From: a virus
Reading direction: 5' to 3' (one strand)
Length of the DNA: 64,000 bases
Virus record (IMG/VR): IMGVR_UViG_3300042198_000079
Coordinates: 1 to 64,000 of that record
Shown piece after piece: positions 6,310-13,816 of this stretch; position 1 is the stretch's first letter; every line of letters begins with the position of its first letter. Under the pieces are notes generated by a model. That model was not told the origin of the DNA. It saw nothing but the letters and a program-made list of their open reading frames with translations, and did not search any database. The translations under genes and the position numbers were made by a program.

Positions 6310-8841
6310 ATGGGATTTGAAAACAATAATCTTAGCTGTAATAGAAAATATTTAACAACAGGAAATTTAGATAGTAGATATTTTATATTAAGTGGTGATT
6401 TATTAACTGTAGATATTAATGTTTCTGAAATTAGTGGAATCGAAATTAGTGGAATCGAAATAGAAGATACTGATTCTATATTTAAAACTTGGGGGGCTTC
6501 GTATTCTGCTAATTTTGATCAAATTAAAAATTATTATTTGTTATCCGGTTCTTCTTTAGAACCACAATTATTAGGATATTCTGATGATATTATAACATTG
6601 AGCAATTCGCAAAGTTCTATACCGTTTGTGAAAAAAACAATAAATGTTGATTATATTAAAAATTTATACTCTAAAGATACACTTTCAAAAATACCAGACG
6701 GTAATATACAGATCATAGCACATAATTCTACAATCAATGACAATACGACTAAAAATTTATTATCTTGCACTTTTTTATCATCCTCTCCTTCGGCAAATAA
6801 TCTTTCTTGGTATAATACCATAAATGGTCTTCAACACACTGGAACTACAGGATCTGTTAATTTAAATTTAACACAATATAATAGCATTCCATTCATAACG
6901 TATGCATGGCCTACTTCTGCGAATGGTTCCGTCCCAGTAGGAAAATTAGAAAATCTAATATTTGGATCACATTTTCAAATATTAGATTTTAATTTTGATA
7001 AAAAATATTATAACCCATTAAGTGAATTAAAATTTTTAAAAATTCAAAACTTTAATAAAAAAACATTCGACAGTGATGGACTTTCATCACTTATATCAAT
7101 ATCGTTTCAGAGTATTGTAACGAGTAGTATAAATTTAACCGGATCTAACAGTATAGAAAATATATATGTCGAGGGAAAGCCAACTTATTATGGGAATATT
7201 GGAGCAAGCAATTTTAGATGTATAAATTTTCCAGATTCTGTAAAAACTTTACATTTGAAACATTGTAATGATTTGGCTTATGGTCCAAATCTTGAATCGA
7301 TATGTGGAAATTCAAATACTGTATTATCAGCAACGAGAAATATAAAATCTTTAACAGCAGAAAATACAAATATAGATATTAATAATTTTTTTCTTAGTTC
7401 TTCTAATAATGTTTCTTCTATCACATATATAAATAATCTTGCTAATAGTCTTAGATCGTATACTGGAACAGATTTGATTTTAACAAAAGACAAATACCCT
7501 AATTTAAAAAATTTTTATGGCATAGATATTGCACATAATACTTTTTCTCTGCCCAATACTTTAGAAAATTTAGAATTGTCGTATTTTACATTAGATGCGC
7601 CTTTAGAAACGCATGTTTTGACAGGATTGAAATATTTAAAATTATCTCTTGGTTCTCTTATAACAAATATTGAAAATTTAAACAAATTAGAATTTTTATA
7701 TTTGCATTACGTCCCATATAGTGGAACCACTCTAGATACTATAAATTGTAGTTCTCTGTCATCTATAGAATTAAGAAATATGGAAATTTCATCGTTATCT
7801 AATTTTCCGTCAAATTCTGTTACAGATTTAAAAATTGAAGGCAATCCAAATAATTATAAATTTACTTCATTTAGTGCAATAAATTGGACAACAATAAAAA
7901 ATATAGATTTGAGTTATCAAAATTTTGAAAATTCTACAGTTGTTGTGAGCGCATGTCCAGAATTGAAAGATTTAACTATAAGTTATAGTAAGTTAAAAAA
8001 TATTTCAATTTCACAAGCCACAACTAATAAATTAAGTTCTATTAATTTTCAAAATAATATTCTTACAAGTTTTGGAACAGATTATAGCGGTAATAGCGCA
8101 ATAAGATATTTAAATTTATCTAATAATACTCTTTTGCAAGATTTAATATTATGGAATAATCTAAATTTAAATACTGTAATATGTAACGGATGTAGTTCAT
8201 TAAGTATAATATCGTTTAATGATTTTTCCCCTCTCGGAAGCCCACAACCAGTAGGAACAGGAAACGAATCATCGCTTGCAGGATTACAATTACAAAATTG
8301 TAATTTAAATGCCAATACACTTAATGATATTATGGTAAACTTAAAATCAAGAGTTAGTTCTGCAACTGGATATTTAGATTTTAACGGAAACCCCGGTTTA
8401 AACGAAACTGTTTTAACCTCATTTCTTGGAAATATTAAAATTTTCAATCATTGGATAGCACTATCAAAAAACTATTCCGTATCTGGATTTAATTCATCTA
8501 CTCTTCAGAGATCGCATATAGCAAACATCAATACAAATAACATAAATACAACAACTGCTGTAATAAGTGCGGACTTAATTACACTTGGAGGAGGAACCTT
8601 TTTGGAAAAAGGAATACAATATAGATTTAATAATACTTTAGGAAGTTATACGACCATAACTTCTCCCGGAGGTAGTTTAGGGACTTTTTCTGTTACAATC
8701 ACTGGTTTGAACATACCTTTATCTACTAGTCCATTTACGGTAACTAAAGATATTATATATTTTTCTTTTTTTGCTTTTACTGTTAGTGGAGATACTATAG
8801 ATTACAATACCCCCATATATAGTTTAATTATTCCTAAATAA
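6310..8841 (+). CDS. Large leucine-rich-repeat virion protein (843 residues)
   Basis: This paralog of the preceding gene has the same N-terminal anchoring-type module (residues about 15-75) and a much longer repeat domain (about 210-690) with degenerate leucine-rich repeats such as LRYLNLSNNTLLQDL and an LNLNTVICNGCSSL type. The C-terminus (about 730-843) is a separate domain rich in Thr and Gly, probably beta. A duplicated EISGIEISGIEIE stretch lies near residues 35-50. ATAAATA lies about 5 bases before the ATG, overlapping the end of the previous gene. Such proteins are candidate host-recognition or decoration fibres. The target cannot be read from the sequence. Confidence 0.75.
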   Translation: MGFENNNLSCNRKYLTTGNLDSRYFILSGDLLTVDINVSEISGIEISGIEIEDTDSIFKTWGASYSANFDQIKNYYLLSGSSLEPQLLGYSDDIITLSNSQSSIPFVKKTINVDYIKNLYSKDTLSKIPDGNIQIIAHNSTINDNTTKNLLSCTFLSSSPSANNLSWYNTINGLQHTGTTGSVNLNLTQYNSIPFITYAWPTSANGSVPVGKLENLIFGSHFQILDFNFDKKYYNPLSELKFLKIQNFNKKTFDSDGLSSLISISFQSIVTSSINLTGSNSIENIYVEGKPTYYGNIGASNFRCINFPDSVKTLHLKHCNDLAYGPNLESICGNSNTVLSATRNIKSLTAENTNIDINNFFLSSSNNVSSITYINNLANSLRSYTGTDLILTKDKYPNLKNFYGIDIAHNTFSLPNTLENLELSYFTLDAPLETHVLTGLKYLKLSLGSLITNIENLNKLEFLYLHYVPYSGTTLDTINCSSLSSIELRNMEISSLSNFPSNSVTDLKIEGNPNNYKFTSFSAINWTTIKNIDLSYQNFENSTVVVSACPELKDLTISYSKLKNISISQATTNKLSSINFQNNILTSFGTDYSGNSAIRYLNLSNNTLLQDLILWNNLNLNTVICNGCSSLSIISFNDFSPLGSPQPVGTGNESSLAGLQLQNCNLNANTLNDIMVNLKSRVSSATGYLDFNGNPGLNETVLTSFLGNIKIFNHWIALSKNYSVSGFNSSTLQRSHIANINTNNINTTTAVISADLITLGGGTFLEKGIQYRFNNTLGSYTTITSPGGSLGTFSVTITGLNIPLSTSPFTVTKDIIYFSFFAFTVSGDTIDYNTPIYSLIIPK

Positions 8842-8845
8842 TTAT

Positions 8846-9499
8846 ATGTCTCAAGCTAATTGCATTAAAGATCATTGTTGTTGGGAAGATCAAATATTAG
8901 AAGATACTCCTTTAGAAGAATATTGTGATCCGAAAACTGGTCAAATAAATTATCCAGAATTAGAATTGGATTTTCCAGATTCTCATTTAAACACTGCTCG
9001 CAATAACATATTTTTATTTTTAATTCATACGCCCAGATGTTTAAAAGATAGATTTAAAGTAGAAAGATTTTTAATAGGATTGCAAAAAGTAAATATACCT
9101 CAAATTGCAATTCCTTCTGTTATTAAACCTTATGTAGGATCAAATTTTAAATTCTCCACTCATGGTAGAGAAGCATTTCAGGCAATAACAACTACTTTCA
9201 AAATAGACACGAAATGGAAAAGATATAAATTTATGTATGATTGGCTAAATGCTTTTTCTGATCCTGAAAAAGGATTTATACAAACAGAAACAAATATTTC
9301 ATTATATACAAAAATGGAACTAATTCATTTTAATGAAAAACAAGAACCGTCTGCAAAATGGACATATGAATTGGGATTTCCTACTAGTTTAAGTCAAATA
9401 GAAATGGATTCTACTGTATCGGAACCGAGTGAAATAATTTGTACTGCAACTTTTGATTTTTCATTATTACGGTTTGAACAATTAGATCCTAAATATTAA
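8846..9499 (+). CDS. Tail-tube-fold protein (gp19/gp54-like)
   Basis: The protein has 217 residues. From about residue 45 it follows the layout of T4 gp19/gp54-type tube proteins: a strand pair ending in IPQIAIP, an Ala/Gly segment, then AFQAITTTFKIDTKWKRYKFMYDW, and a C-terminal strand block with FPTSLSQIEMDS followed by ATFDFSLLRFE, like the WPTxxGELxxD end of gp19. The N-terminal 40 residues are a Cys- and acid-rich extension not seen in T4 gp19. The location beside fibre proteins favours a baseplate/tube-initiator paralog over the main tube protein, which may lie beyond the sheath gene at the right edge. Similarity is by pattern only. Confidence 0.55.
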   Translation: MSQANCIKDHCCWEDQILEDTPLEEYCDPKTGQINYPELELDFPDSHLNTARNNIFLFLIHTPRCLKDRFKVERFLIGLQKVNIPQIAIPSVIKPYVGSNFKFSTHGREAFQAITTTFKIDTKWKRYKFMYDWLNAFSDPEKGFIQTETNISLYTKMELIHFNEKQEPSAKWTYELGFPTSLSQIEMDSTVSEPSEIICTATFDFSLLRFEQLDPKY

Positions 9500-9513
9500 C
9501 ATAATAATATTTT

Positions 9514-9924
9514 ATGACGGAAGTTCAAAAACAAAATAGAGATCGTTATATTTTTTTACTAGAAAGATTAAATATAATTTTTGAAAGTGATCCTGAATTT
9601 GTTAAATTTAGAATTACGGATTTTAATGATTATAGACAAATAAAAAATGCAATACCATTATATTCTAAGAAATTAATGGAACTATCTTTATATTATAGAA
9701 AGCAAAGAGAATATATAAAATCTGCTACATATAGAAATAGTTTATATGGATCTAAATTATATACTTCGCATATGTTATATAATTATTTCAAAGAAATTAC
9801 TCAATTGGACGATACGCAAAATTTAATTTTGAAAAAGTGTTTAAACGAAATAAAACAAAATTCTAATATAGAAGATCCTAATTTTTGGACTCCAGAATTA
9901 GAAGATGAATATTATATAATGTAA
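9514..9924 (+). CDS. Hypothetical structural-cluster protein, 136 residues
   Basis: This is a small, highly charged, Tyr-rich, mainly helical protein with no transmembrane segment or known motif. It follows the tail-tube-like gene by 14 bases on the same strand and ends immediately next to the stop of the opposite-strand membrane gene, so it closes the 5.2-9.9 kb rightward block. A role in tail or baseplate assembly is suggested by position only. Confidence 0.6.
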   Translation: MTEVQKQNRDRYIFLLERLNIIFESDPEFVKFRITDFNDYRQIKNAIPLYSKKLMELSLYYRKQREYIKSATYRNSLYGSKLYTSHMLYNYFKEITQLDDTQNLILKKCLNEIKQNSNIEDPNFWTPELEDEYYIM

Positions 9925-10221
9925 TTATTTTTTTTCTACAAAATCTGAAATATAATCAAATGTCCATTTGACTAATAAACAAAATCCGCCACCTGCAAGC
10001 GGCATTAATAATATTATAGAAAATTTATAATAAAGTATTGTTAATAATAAACTAGTCCAAAATCCTAAACACAGTGGGCATTCAAACATATCTTTGAAAA
10101 ACTCGGAATTTTTGATTAATTTTTCTCTAAAATATTTTATAATTGGCATTTTTCCATATGCAATTCCTATTTGAAATCCAAAACATGCCAATAAAAAAAT
10201 TATAATATGTGCTGTGGTCAT
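9925..10221 (-). CDS. Small membrane protein with a CxxCLGFW motif (DUF1360-like)
   Basis: The protein has 98 residues: an N-terminal transmembrane segment (residues about 4-21), a short loop with FECPLCLGFWTSLLLTI (about 45-62) that runs into a second hydrophobic segment, and a third (about 67-85). The Cys-x-x-Cys-x-G-F-W motif is typical of DUF1360-type membrane proteins found in phages and bacteria; the function of that family is not known to me. A late box (AATAAATA) lies 7 bases before the ATG. It is convergent with the 136-residue gene. Confidence 0.7.
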   Translation of the reverse strand: MTTAHIIIFLLACFGFQIGIAYGKMPIIKYFREKLIKNSEFFKDMFECPLCLGFWTSLLLTILYYKFSIILLMPLAGGGFCLLVKWTFDYISDFVEKK

Positions 10222-10255
10222 ATACGTATATTTATTGCAAATTTGTTTTATATTC

Positions 10256-10263
10256 TATAAATA
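10256..10263 (+). promoter_or_regulatory. Late-type box upstream of phoH
   Basis: A perfect TATAAATA lies 28 bases before the chosen phoH start. The spacing is longer than at most other genes in the window. Confidence 0.45.
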
Positions 10264-10291
10264 TTATTGTTATAACATAACACATAACTAT

Positions 10292-11035
10292 ATGAAATCT
10301 AAAAAAACTCATAATGCCAATGATGAAATGACCAGAGGCGAAATCATCAGAGGACTAGAAGAAACTTCAAAAAGAAAATTTCAATTTAAACCAAGATCAT
10401 ATGAGTTTACACAAAAACAAAAAGATCTTATTACAAAAATATTAGATCCAAGAGTAAAGGTAATATTTATCGAAGGTGTTGCAGGAACAAGCAAAACTTT
10501 ACTTGCCATATACGGATCTTTAAAATTACTAAAAGAAAATTTAACCTATAATAAAATTCTTTATATTAGAAGTGCCGTTGAATCTTCGCATTCTAAGCTA
10601 GGGGCACTTCCGGGAGGGGTTGATGAAAAAATATACAATTTCATGACACCATTAATGCAAAAAGCAGATGAATTGTTAGAAACAGAAGATATTGCTTATT
10701 TAACAAATAACAAAATGTTGGAATCTACATGTATCAACTTTTTAAGAGGTGCATCTTGGAGAGATCAAATCGTAGTAATTGATGAGGCTCAAAATATGAA
10801 TTTGAAAGAACTCCAGACGGTAATGACACGTATAGGTGAAAACACCAAATTAATAATTTGTGGGGACACTAAACAATCAGATATTAAAGATTCTGGATTG
10901 CATTATGTGGTTGTTGCTTTTTCTGATGAAGAAAGCGTATCGCACGGAATCGAAAGTTTCAAATTTTCCATAAATGACATTGTTAGAAGCGAAATATGTA
11001 AATTTATAGTTAAGAAATTTGAAGACATAAAATAA
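10292..11035 (+). CDS. phoH: PhoH-like ATPase
   Basis: The protein has 247 residues from the ATG at 10292 (MKSKKTHN). The longer frame upstream has poor composition and runs through the promoter region. Walker A is GVAGTSKT at residues 62-69 and Walker B is VVIDEAQN at about 161-168; the order Q-K-x-L, Walker A, IRSAVES, Walker B, ICGDTKQSD is that of the PhoH family. PhoH proteins are predicted ATPases, often fused to RNA-binding or nuclease domains in bacteria. Phage versions are common, but their role is unsettled. The gene converges on the broken HD gene, whose reconstructed end lies 4 bases away. Confidence 0.9.
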   Translation: MKSKKTHNANDEMTRGEIIRGLEETSKRKFQFKPRSYEFTQKQKDLITKILDPRVKVIFIEGVAGTSKTLLAIYGSLKLLKENLTYNKILYIRSAVESSHSKLGALPGGVDEKIYNFMTPLMQKADELLETEDIAYLTNNKMLESTCINFLRGASWRDQIVVIDEAQNMNLKELQTVMTRIGENTKLIICGDTKQSDIKDSGLHYVVVAFSDEESVSHGIESFKFSINDIVRSEICKFIVKKFEDIK

Positions 11036-11039
11036 TATA

Positions 11040-11496
11040 TTAATTTTTTAGAAAATATTCTGCAAACGTATATTTTACTATTTTATTTTTATTTTTACAA
11101 TTTACAATTTTACAATTTAAATCTTCTAATTTGATTAAAATAGCAAATTCGTTTTTGCTATTTTTAATTTTTTTTTATATATTGAAAATAATTATCGCTT
11201 TTTTTATGCGAAAGTAATTCTACAATATCAATTATCACAGAAGAGAAATTTTTATTTTTTTATTCTTTTTTTGTGATATTAGTATTTTCTAAAATATCGT
11301 GCAAATAGGATGCTGCCACAATTTCATCTATTTGACTTCTTGTTAAAGTTTTTTCACCATTGTATGGTTTGGAATAAAATTTGTTTAATTTTGCAAGAAC
11401 AAAATTAGAAACACAAATTACGTGTTTTAATTTTTTCTGTTCGTGTTTTTTCTTACAAAGTTTGAACGCTTTTTGTGTTATTATTAAGTCATCCAT
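11040..11496 (-). pseudogene. Broken HD-domain (SpoT/MESH1-like) phosphohydrolase gene
   Basis: The intact part runs from ATG at 11496 to TAA at 11260-11262 (78 codons). It carries the family pattern A-x-x-x-C-x-x-x-H, then IVAASYLHDILENTNIT at residues 59-75, where LHDILENT is the HD motif. Beyond the stop the same frame continues as IIDIVELLSHKKSDNYFQYIKK to a TAA at 11164-11166. A shift at a run of nine A (11168-11176) opens a frame with EFAILIKLEDLN, like the later KLADL motif of these hydrolases, ending at 11040. That is one in-frame stop plus one frameshift. TATAAATA lies 8 bases before the ATG. The reconstructed end abuts phoH, which supports the ancestral extent. Recoding or sequencing error is possible. 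Confidence 0.7.
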
Positions 11497-11504
11497 AGTA
11501 AAAT

Positions 11505-11512
11505 TATTTATA
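11505..11512 (-). promoter_or_regulatory. Late promoter box deciding the start of the HD gene
   Basis: A perfect TATAAATA on the minus strand lies 8 bases before the ATG at 11496. This argues against the longer upstream extension that overlaps the next gene. Confidence 0.6.
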
Positions 11513-11575
11513 ATAATAAAAAAAGAAGAAATATGGTTAATTTCTTCTTTTTCATTAACTAATTTAAGTTTTTTT

Positions 11576-11878
11576 CTATTCTTCTTTGATAAAAAATTCA
11601 GGATCGTTTCTTTCCATGTCAATTAAAATTTCACTGGCAATAACACTATGTGAATACAACCATTCGTCATTCATTTTCATCAGTATTGTTCCAGTTGAAC
11701 TTTTCCAACCAAAATATTCTTCCGAACTAATAGGAGAGGAGTTTTTAACATTAGAAGCAACTGCCATTACGCACATTTTGCCACCTGTGTCATACCACTT
11801 ATTTCTTGCTTCATTTCCAGAGTTTTTGAACAGAGCATCAACAAGTTCAAGATTTCTCTTTTTGTAAATTTCTTTCAT
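11576..11878 (-). CDS. Hypothetical protein, 100 residues
   Basis: A soluble small protein beginning MKEIYKKRNLELVDALF, with an aromatic/Gly-rich middle (KWYDTGGKMCVMAVASN, then EEYFGWKSSTG) and an acidic end. It lies 8 bases downstream of the 108-residue gene and probably shares its early-type promoter. No domain is recognised. The composition is less AT-biased than in the structural genes. Confidence 0.65.
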   Translation of the reverse strand: MKEIYKKRNLELVDALFKNSGNEARNKWYDTGGKMCVMAVASNVKNSSPISSEEYFGWKSSTGTILMKMNDEWLYSHSVIASEILIDMERNDPEFFIKEE

Positions 11879-11886
11879 AGTATGAA

Positions 11887-12213
11887 TTAATTAAAGTCGT
11901 AAGATGTTTTATAGTAACGGTTACACCGATAAATGAAATCGTCCTTGATGAGATTTTTAATAGTTTTTGGAGTATTTTTACTTTCCATGATTTTTGCAGG
12001 ATTTTGCAAAGTTTCCAAAATTCTATTTTTGGCATATGCCAAATCAAATGTATCTCCTGATTTTACATTTACTAGGCAATATCCAATATAAAGATTGCCA
12101 TCAATTTTAACTGCTCCAACCATCCCTACTTTTTTCCTATCCAAGGAAAGTGTTCCTTTCTTAGTAAGGTTATAATAGTCTTTTCGGAGGTATTGTGAGA
12201 TGATTTTATTCAT
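11887..12213 (-). CDS. Hypothetical early protein, 108 residues
   Basis: I start at ATG 12213 (MNKIISQYL) because TTGACA-N16-TATGAT ends exactly 6 bases upstream; a TTG six codons earlier lies inside the promoter. The middle has a beta-rich segment (GMVGAVKIDGNLYIGYCLVN) and the C-terminal half looks helical and basic. No domain is recognised. It is first in a two-gene leftward unit with the 100-residue gene, and the promoter class suggests early expression. Confidence 0.7.
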   Translation of the reverse strand: MNKIISQYLRKDYYNLTKKGTLSLDRKKVGMVGAVKIDGNLYIGYCLVNVKSGDTFDLAYAKNRILETLQNPAKIMESKNTPKTIKNLIKDDFIYRCNRYYKTSYDFN

Positions 12214-12219
12214 ATAATC

Positions 12220-12247
12220 ATCATACAACAAAAAATAGGTTTGTCAA
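12220..12247 (-). promoter_or_regulatory. Early-type promoter giving a leaderless start
   Basis: Minus strand: TTGACA (12247-12242), 16-base spacer, TATGAT (12225-12220), 6 bases, ATG at 12213. Confidence 0.8.
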
Positions 12248-12250
12248 GAT

Positions 12251-12754
12251 TTATTTTTGATCTTCTAAAAATTTCTTAATAACATTTTCCAATTCACCAA
12301 CACGTTCTCTTAATAAAAAAACTTCTTTTTCTAATTCTTCTATTCTTTTGCTTTTTTCCCCGTTAATTCTTATTAATTCTGATTCCCGTGCTATTAATAC
12401 TTTTTCTCTTTCTTCCATTTGACCATTTTTATTTTTTAAAATAGCAATAGATTCTGCTTGATCTTTCATAGTTTGTAAAGATGATTTTAACATTTCGTTG
12501 GAATTTGTTATTCTTCCTTCTAAATCTGATATTTTTAATTCCATACCTTGAGTATCTCTTTCTATAGTCATAATTAAAACTGGTTGTATAATTGTAAAAA
12601 GACCTATAAAAAGAGTTATAAAAACAAAACCAGTAAAAGCAATACTTGCCACCCAAGATGGTATCTTTTGAAGAATTTCAGAATTTGAAAAGAAATCAAA
12701 AAAGTTTTTATTATTTTTAGAAGTTGTTTTAGTTTCAATTTCTTTTTTATTCAT
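12251..12754 (-). CDS. Membrane-anchored coiled-coil protein, 167 residues
   Basis: A basic N-terminal tail of about 33 residues is followed by a long hydrophobic segment (about 36-65, with AFTGFVFITLFIGLFTII) that fits one or two transmembrane helices. A C-terminal coiled coil (about 70-165) has heptad Leu/Ile spacing, for example KRIEELEKEVFLLRERV. A late-like ATTAAATA box lies 6 bases before the ATG. The layout would suit an inner-membrane anchor with a periplasmic or cytoplasmic coiled coil; it is not paired with a lipoprotein gene, so I do not call it a spanin. Function is unknown. Confidence 0.65.
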   Translation of the reverse strand: MNKKEIETKTTSKNNKNFFDFFSNSEILQKIPSWVASIAFTGFVFITLFIGLFTIIQPVLIMTIERDTQGMELKISDLEGRITNSNEMLKSSLQTMKDQAESIAILKNKNGQMEEREKVLIARESELIRINGEKSKRIEELEKEVFLLRERVGELENVIKKFLEDQK

Positions 12755-12825
12755 ATATAATATTTAATAAAATAACACTATTAAATATTACATTTTGTTT
12801 TATATTTAATATAAAACAAAATGCA

Positions 12826-13743
12826 TCAAGAATCTGACAAATCTTCGACTAGTTTTGATAATTTTTTATTCAATTCTTCTATTTTACGTAATATTTTTCT
12901 TTTACGTTTTAACTTTTGCGTTTCTTTTATTTCTTTATATCCGGGGAGTTTGAACATAGTAATAATTATCCTTTTTAAGAAAAATACTTTTTTTATTTTA
13001 TTTAACTTTTCTATATTTATACTTGGTCCAAAAATTGGCGTTTTTCTTCCCTTCCAATTTGTTCCCATATTTTCAGAAGATGTTTCTGAACTATCCAAAT
13101 GTATAACTATTATTTCTGGTAAAAATTCTCTTTGAGATCTTGTGAATTTTTTAGCATGTAAAACATCTGTTCTGTCACACGATCCGTGTTCAGTTGGATA
13201 TTCCATAACGCCAGAAGTTTTTGGATTCCACAATTGCCAAAATCCTATTGGTTCCCACCCACCTTTTTTGTGATGGTATTCTGCTAATCTAACTCCAATT
13301 GGAAATTGATTTGTGTGTATATAAACCCAACCTTCCTGTATTGGTTGGGGATTAGAAATATAATTCATCCATTTTTCATACGAATTACACATATATCTAT
13401 CACATCCATAAATTTTATTTTCGTCTAAAGGGAGATTTTCTAAAATATTTCTTGTTAATGGGGGCAACCAAATATCTGCATCCATATGCAAAACCCATCC
13501 TTTTTTGCTTAAATGTTTCAATCCTTCGTTTATTGCTGCTCCTTTATTAAAAGGATTTTTATCTTTATAAAAAACATCAGTTTGTATACACTTTACATTA
13601 TAAAATTCGCAAAGTTTTTTAGTTTTTAAATCCTCTTTGTCGGTTACGACTACCATGTTATCAAACATCGATCTATTCATTGGCAACGTGTGCGCCAAAA
13701 AGTCACTATAATTCACACAAACAACTACTGCTTCAAGATACAT
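12826..13743 (-). CDS. Glycosyltransferase, GT-A/GT2-like
   Basis: The protein has 305 residues. The N-terminal strand VVVCVNYSDFL, the segment NKGAAINEGL (66-75) and the DxD motif in VLHMDADIWLPP (DAD at 88-90) fit a GT-A fold nucleotide-sugar transferase. The C-terminal 60 residues are basic and helical (KLKRKRKILRKIEEL), possibly a membrane- or partner-binding tail. TATAAATA lies 13 bases before the ATG, so expression should be late. It is divergent from the tail fibre gene. Modification of a virion or host surface glycan is plausible; the substrate cannot be told. Confidence 0.75.
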   Translation of the reverse strand: MYLEAVVVCVNYSDFLAHTLPMNRSMFDNMVVVTDKEDLKTKKLCEFYNVKCIQTDVFYKDKNPFNKGAAINEGLKHLSKKGWVLHMDADIWLPPLTRNILENLPLDENKIYGCDRYMCNSYEKWMNYISNPQPIQEGWVYIHTNQFPIGVRLAEYHHKKGGWEPIGFWQLWNPKTSGVMEYPTEHGSCDRTDVLHAKKFTRSQREFLPEIIVIHLDSSETSSENMGTNWKGRKTPIFGPSINIEKLNKIKKVFFLKRIIITMFKLPGYKEIKETQKLKRKRKILRKIEELNKKLSKLVEDLSDS

Positions 13744-13802
13744 ATTCCGCTAAATTTATTTATACTTTCTGTAAAAAATAAAACATTATATTTTATACAA
13801 AC

Positions 13803-13810
13803 TATAAATA
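13803..13810 (+). promoter_or_regulatory. Late promoter, leaderless spacing
   Basis: A perfect TATAAATA with exactly 6 bases before the ATG at 13817. Confidence 0.75.
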
Positions 13811-13816
13811 AAATTA

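Noticed and set aside
11381-11867. Two plus-strand frames opposite the HD and 100-residue genes
   Set aside because: They lie antisense to better supported leftward genes and have hydrophobic low-complexity translations without promoter boxes.
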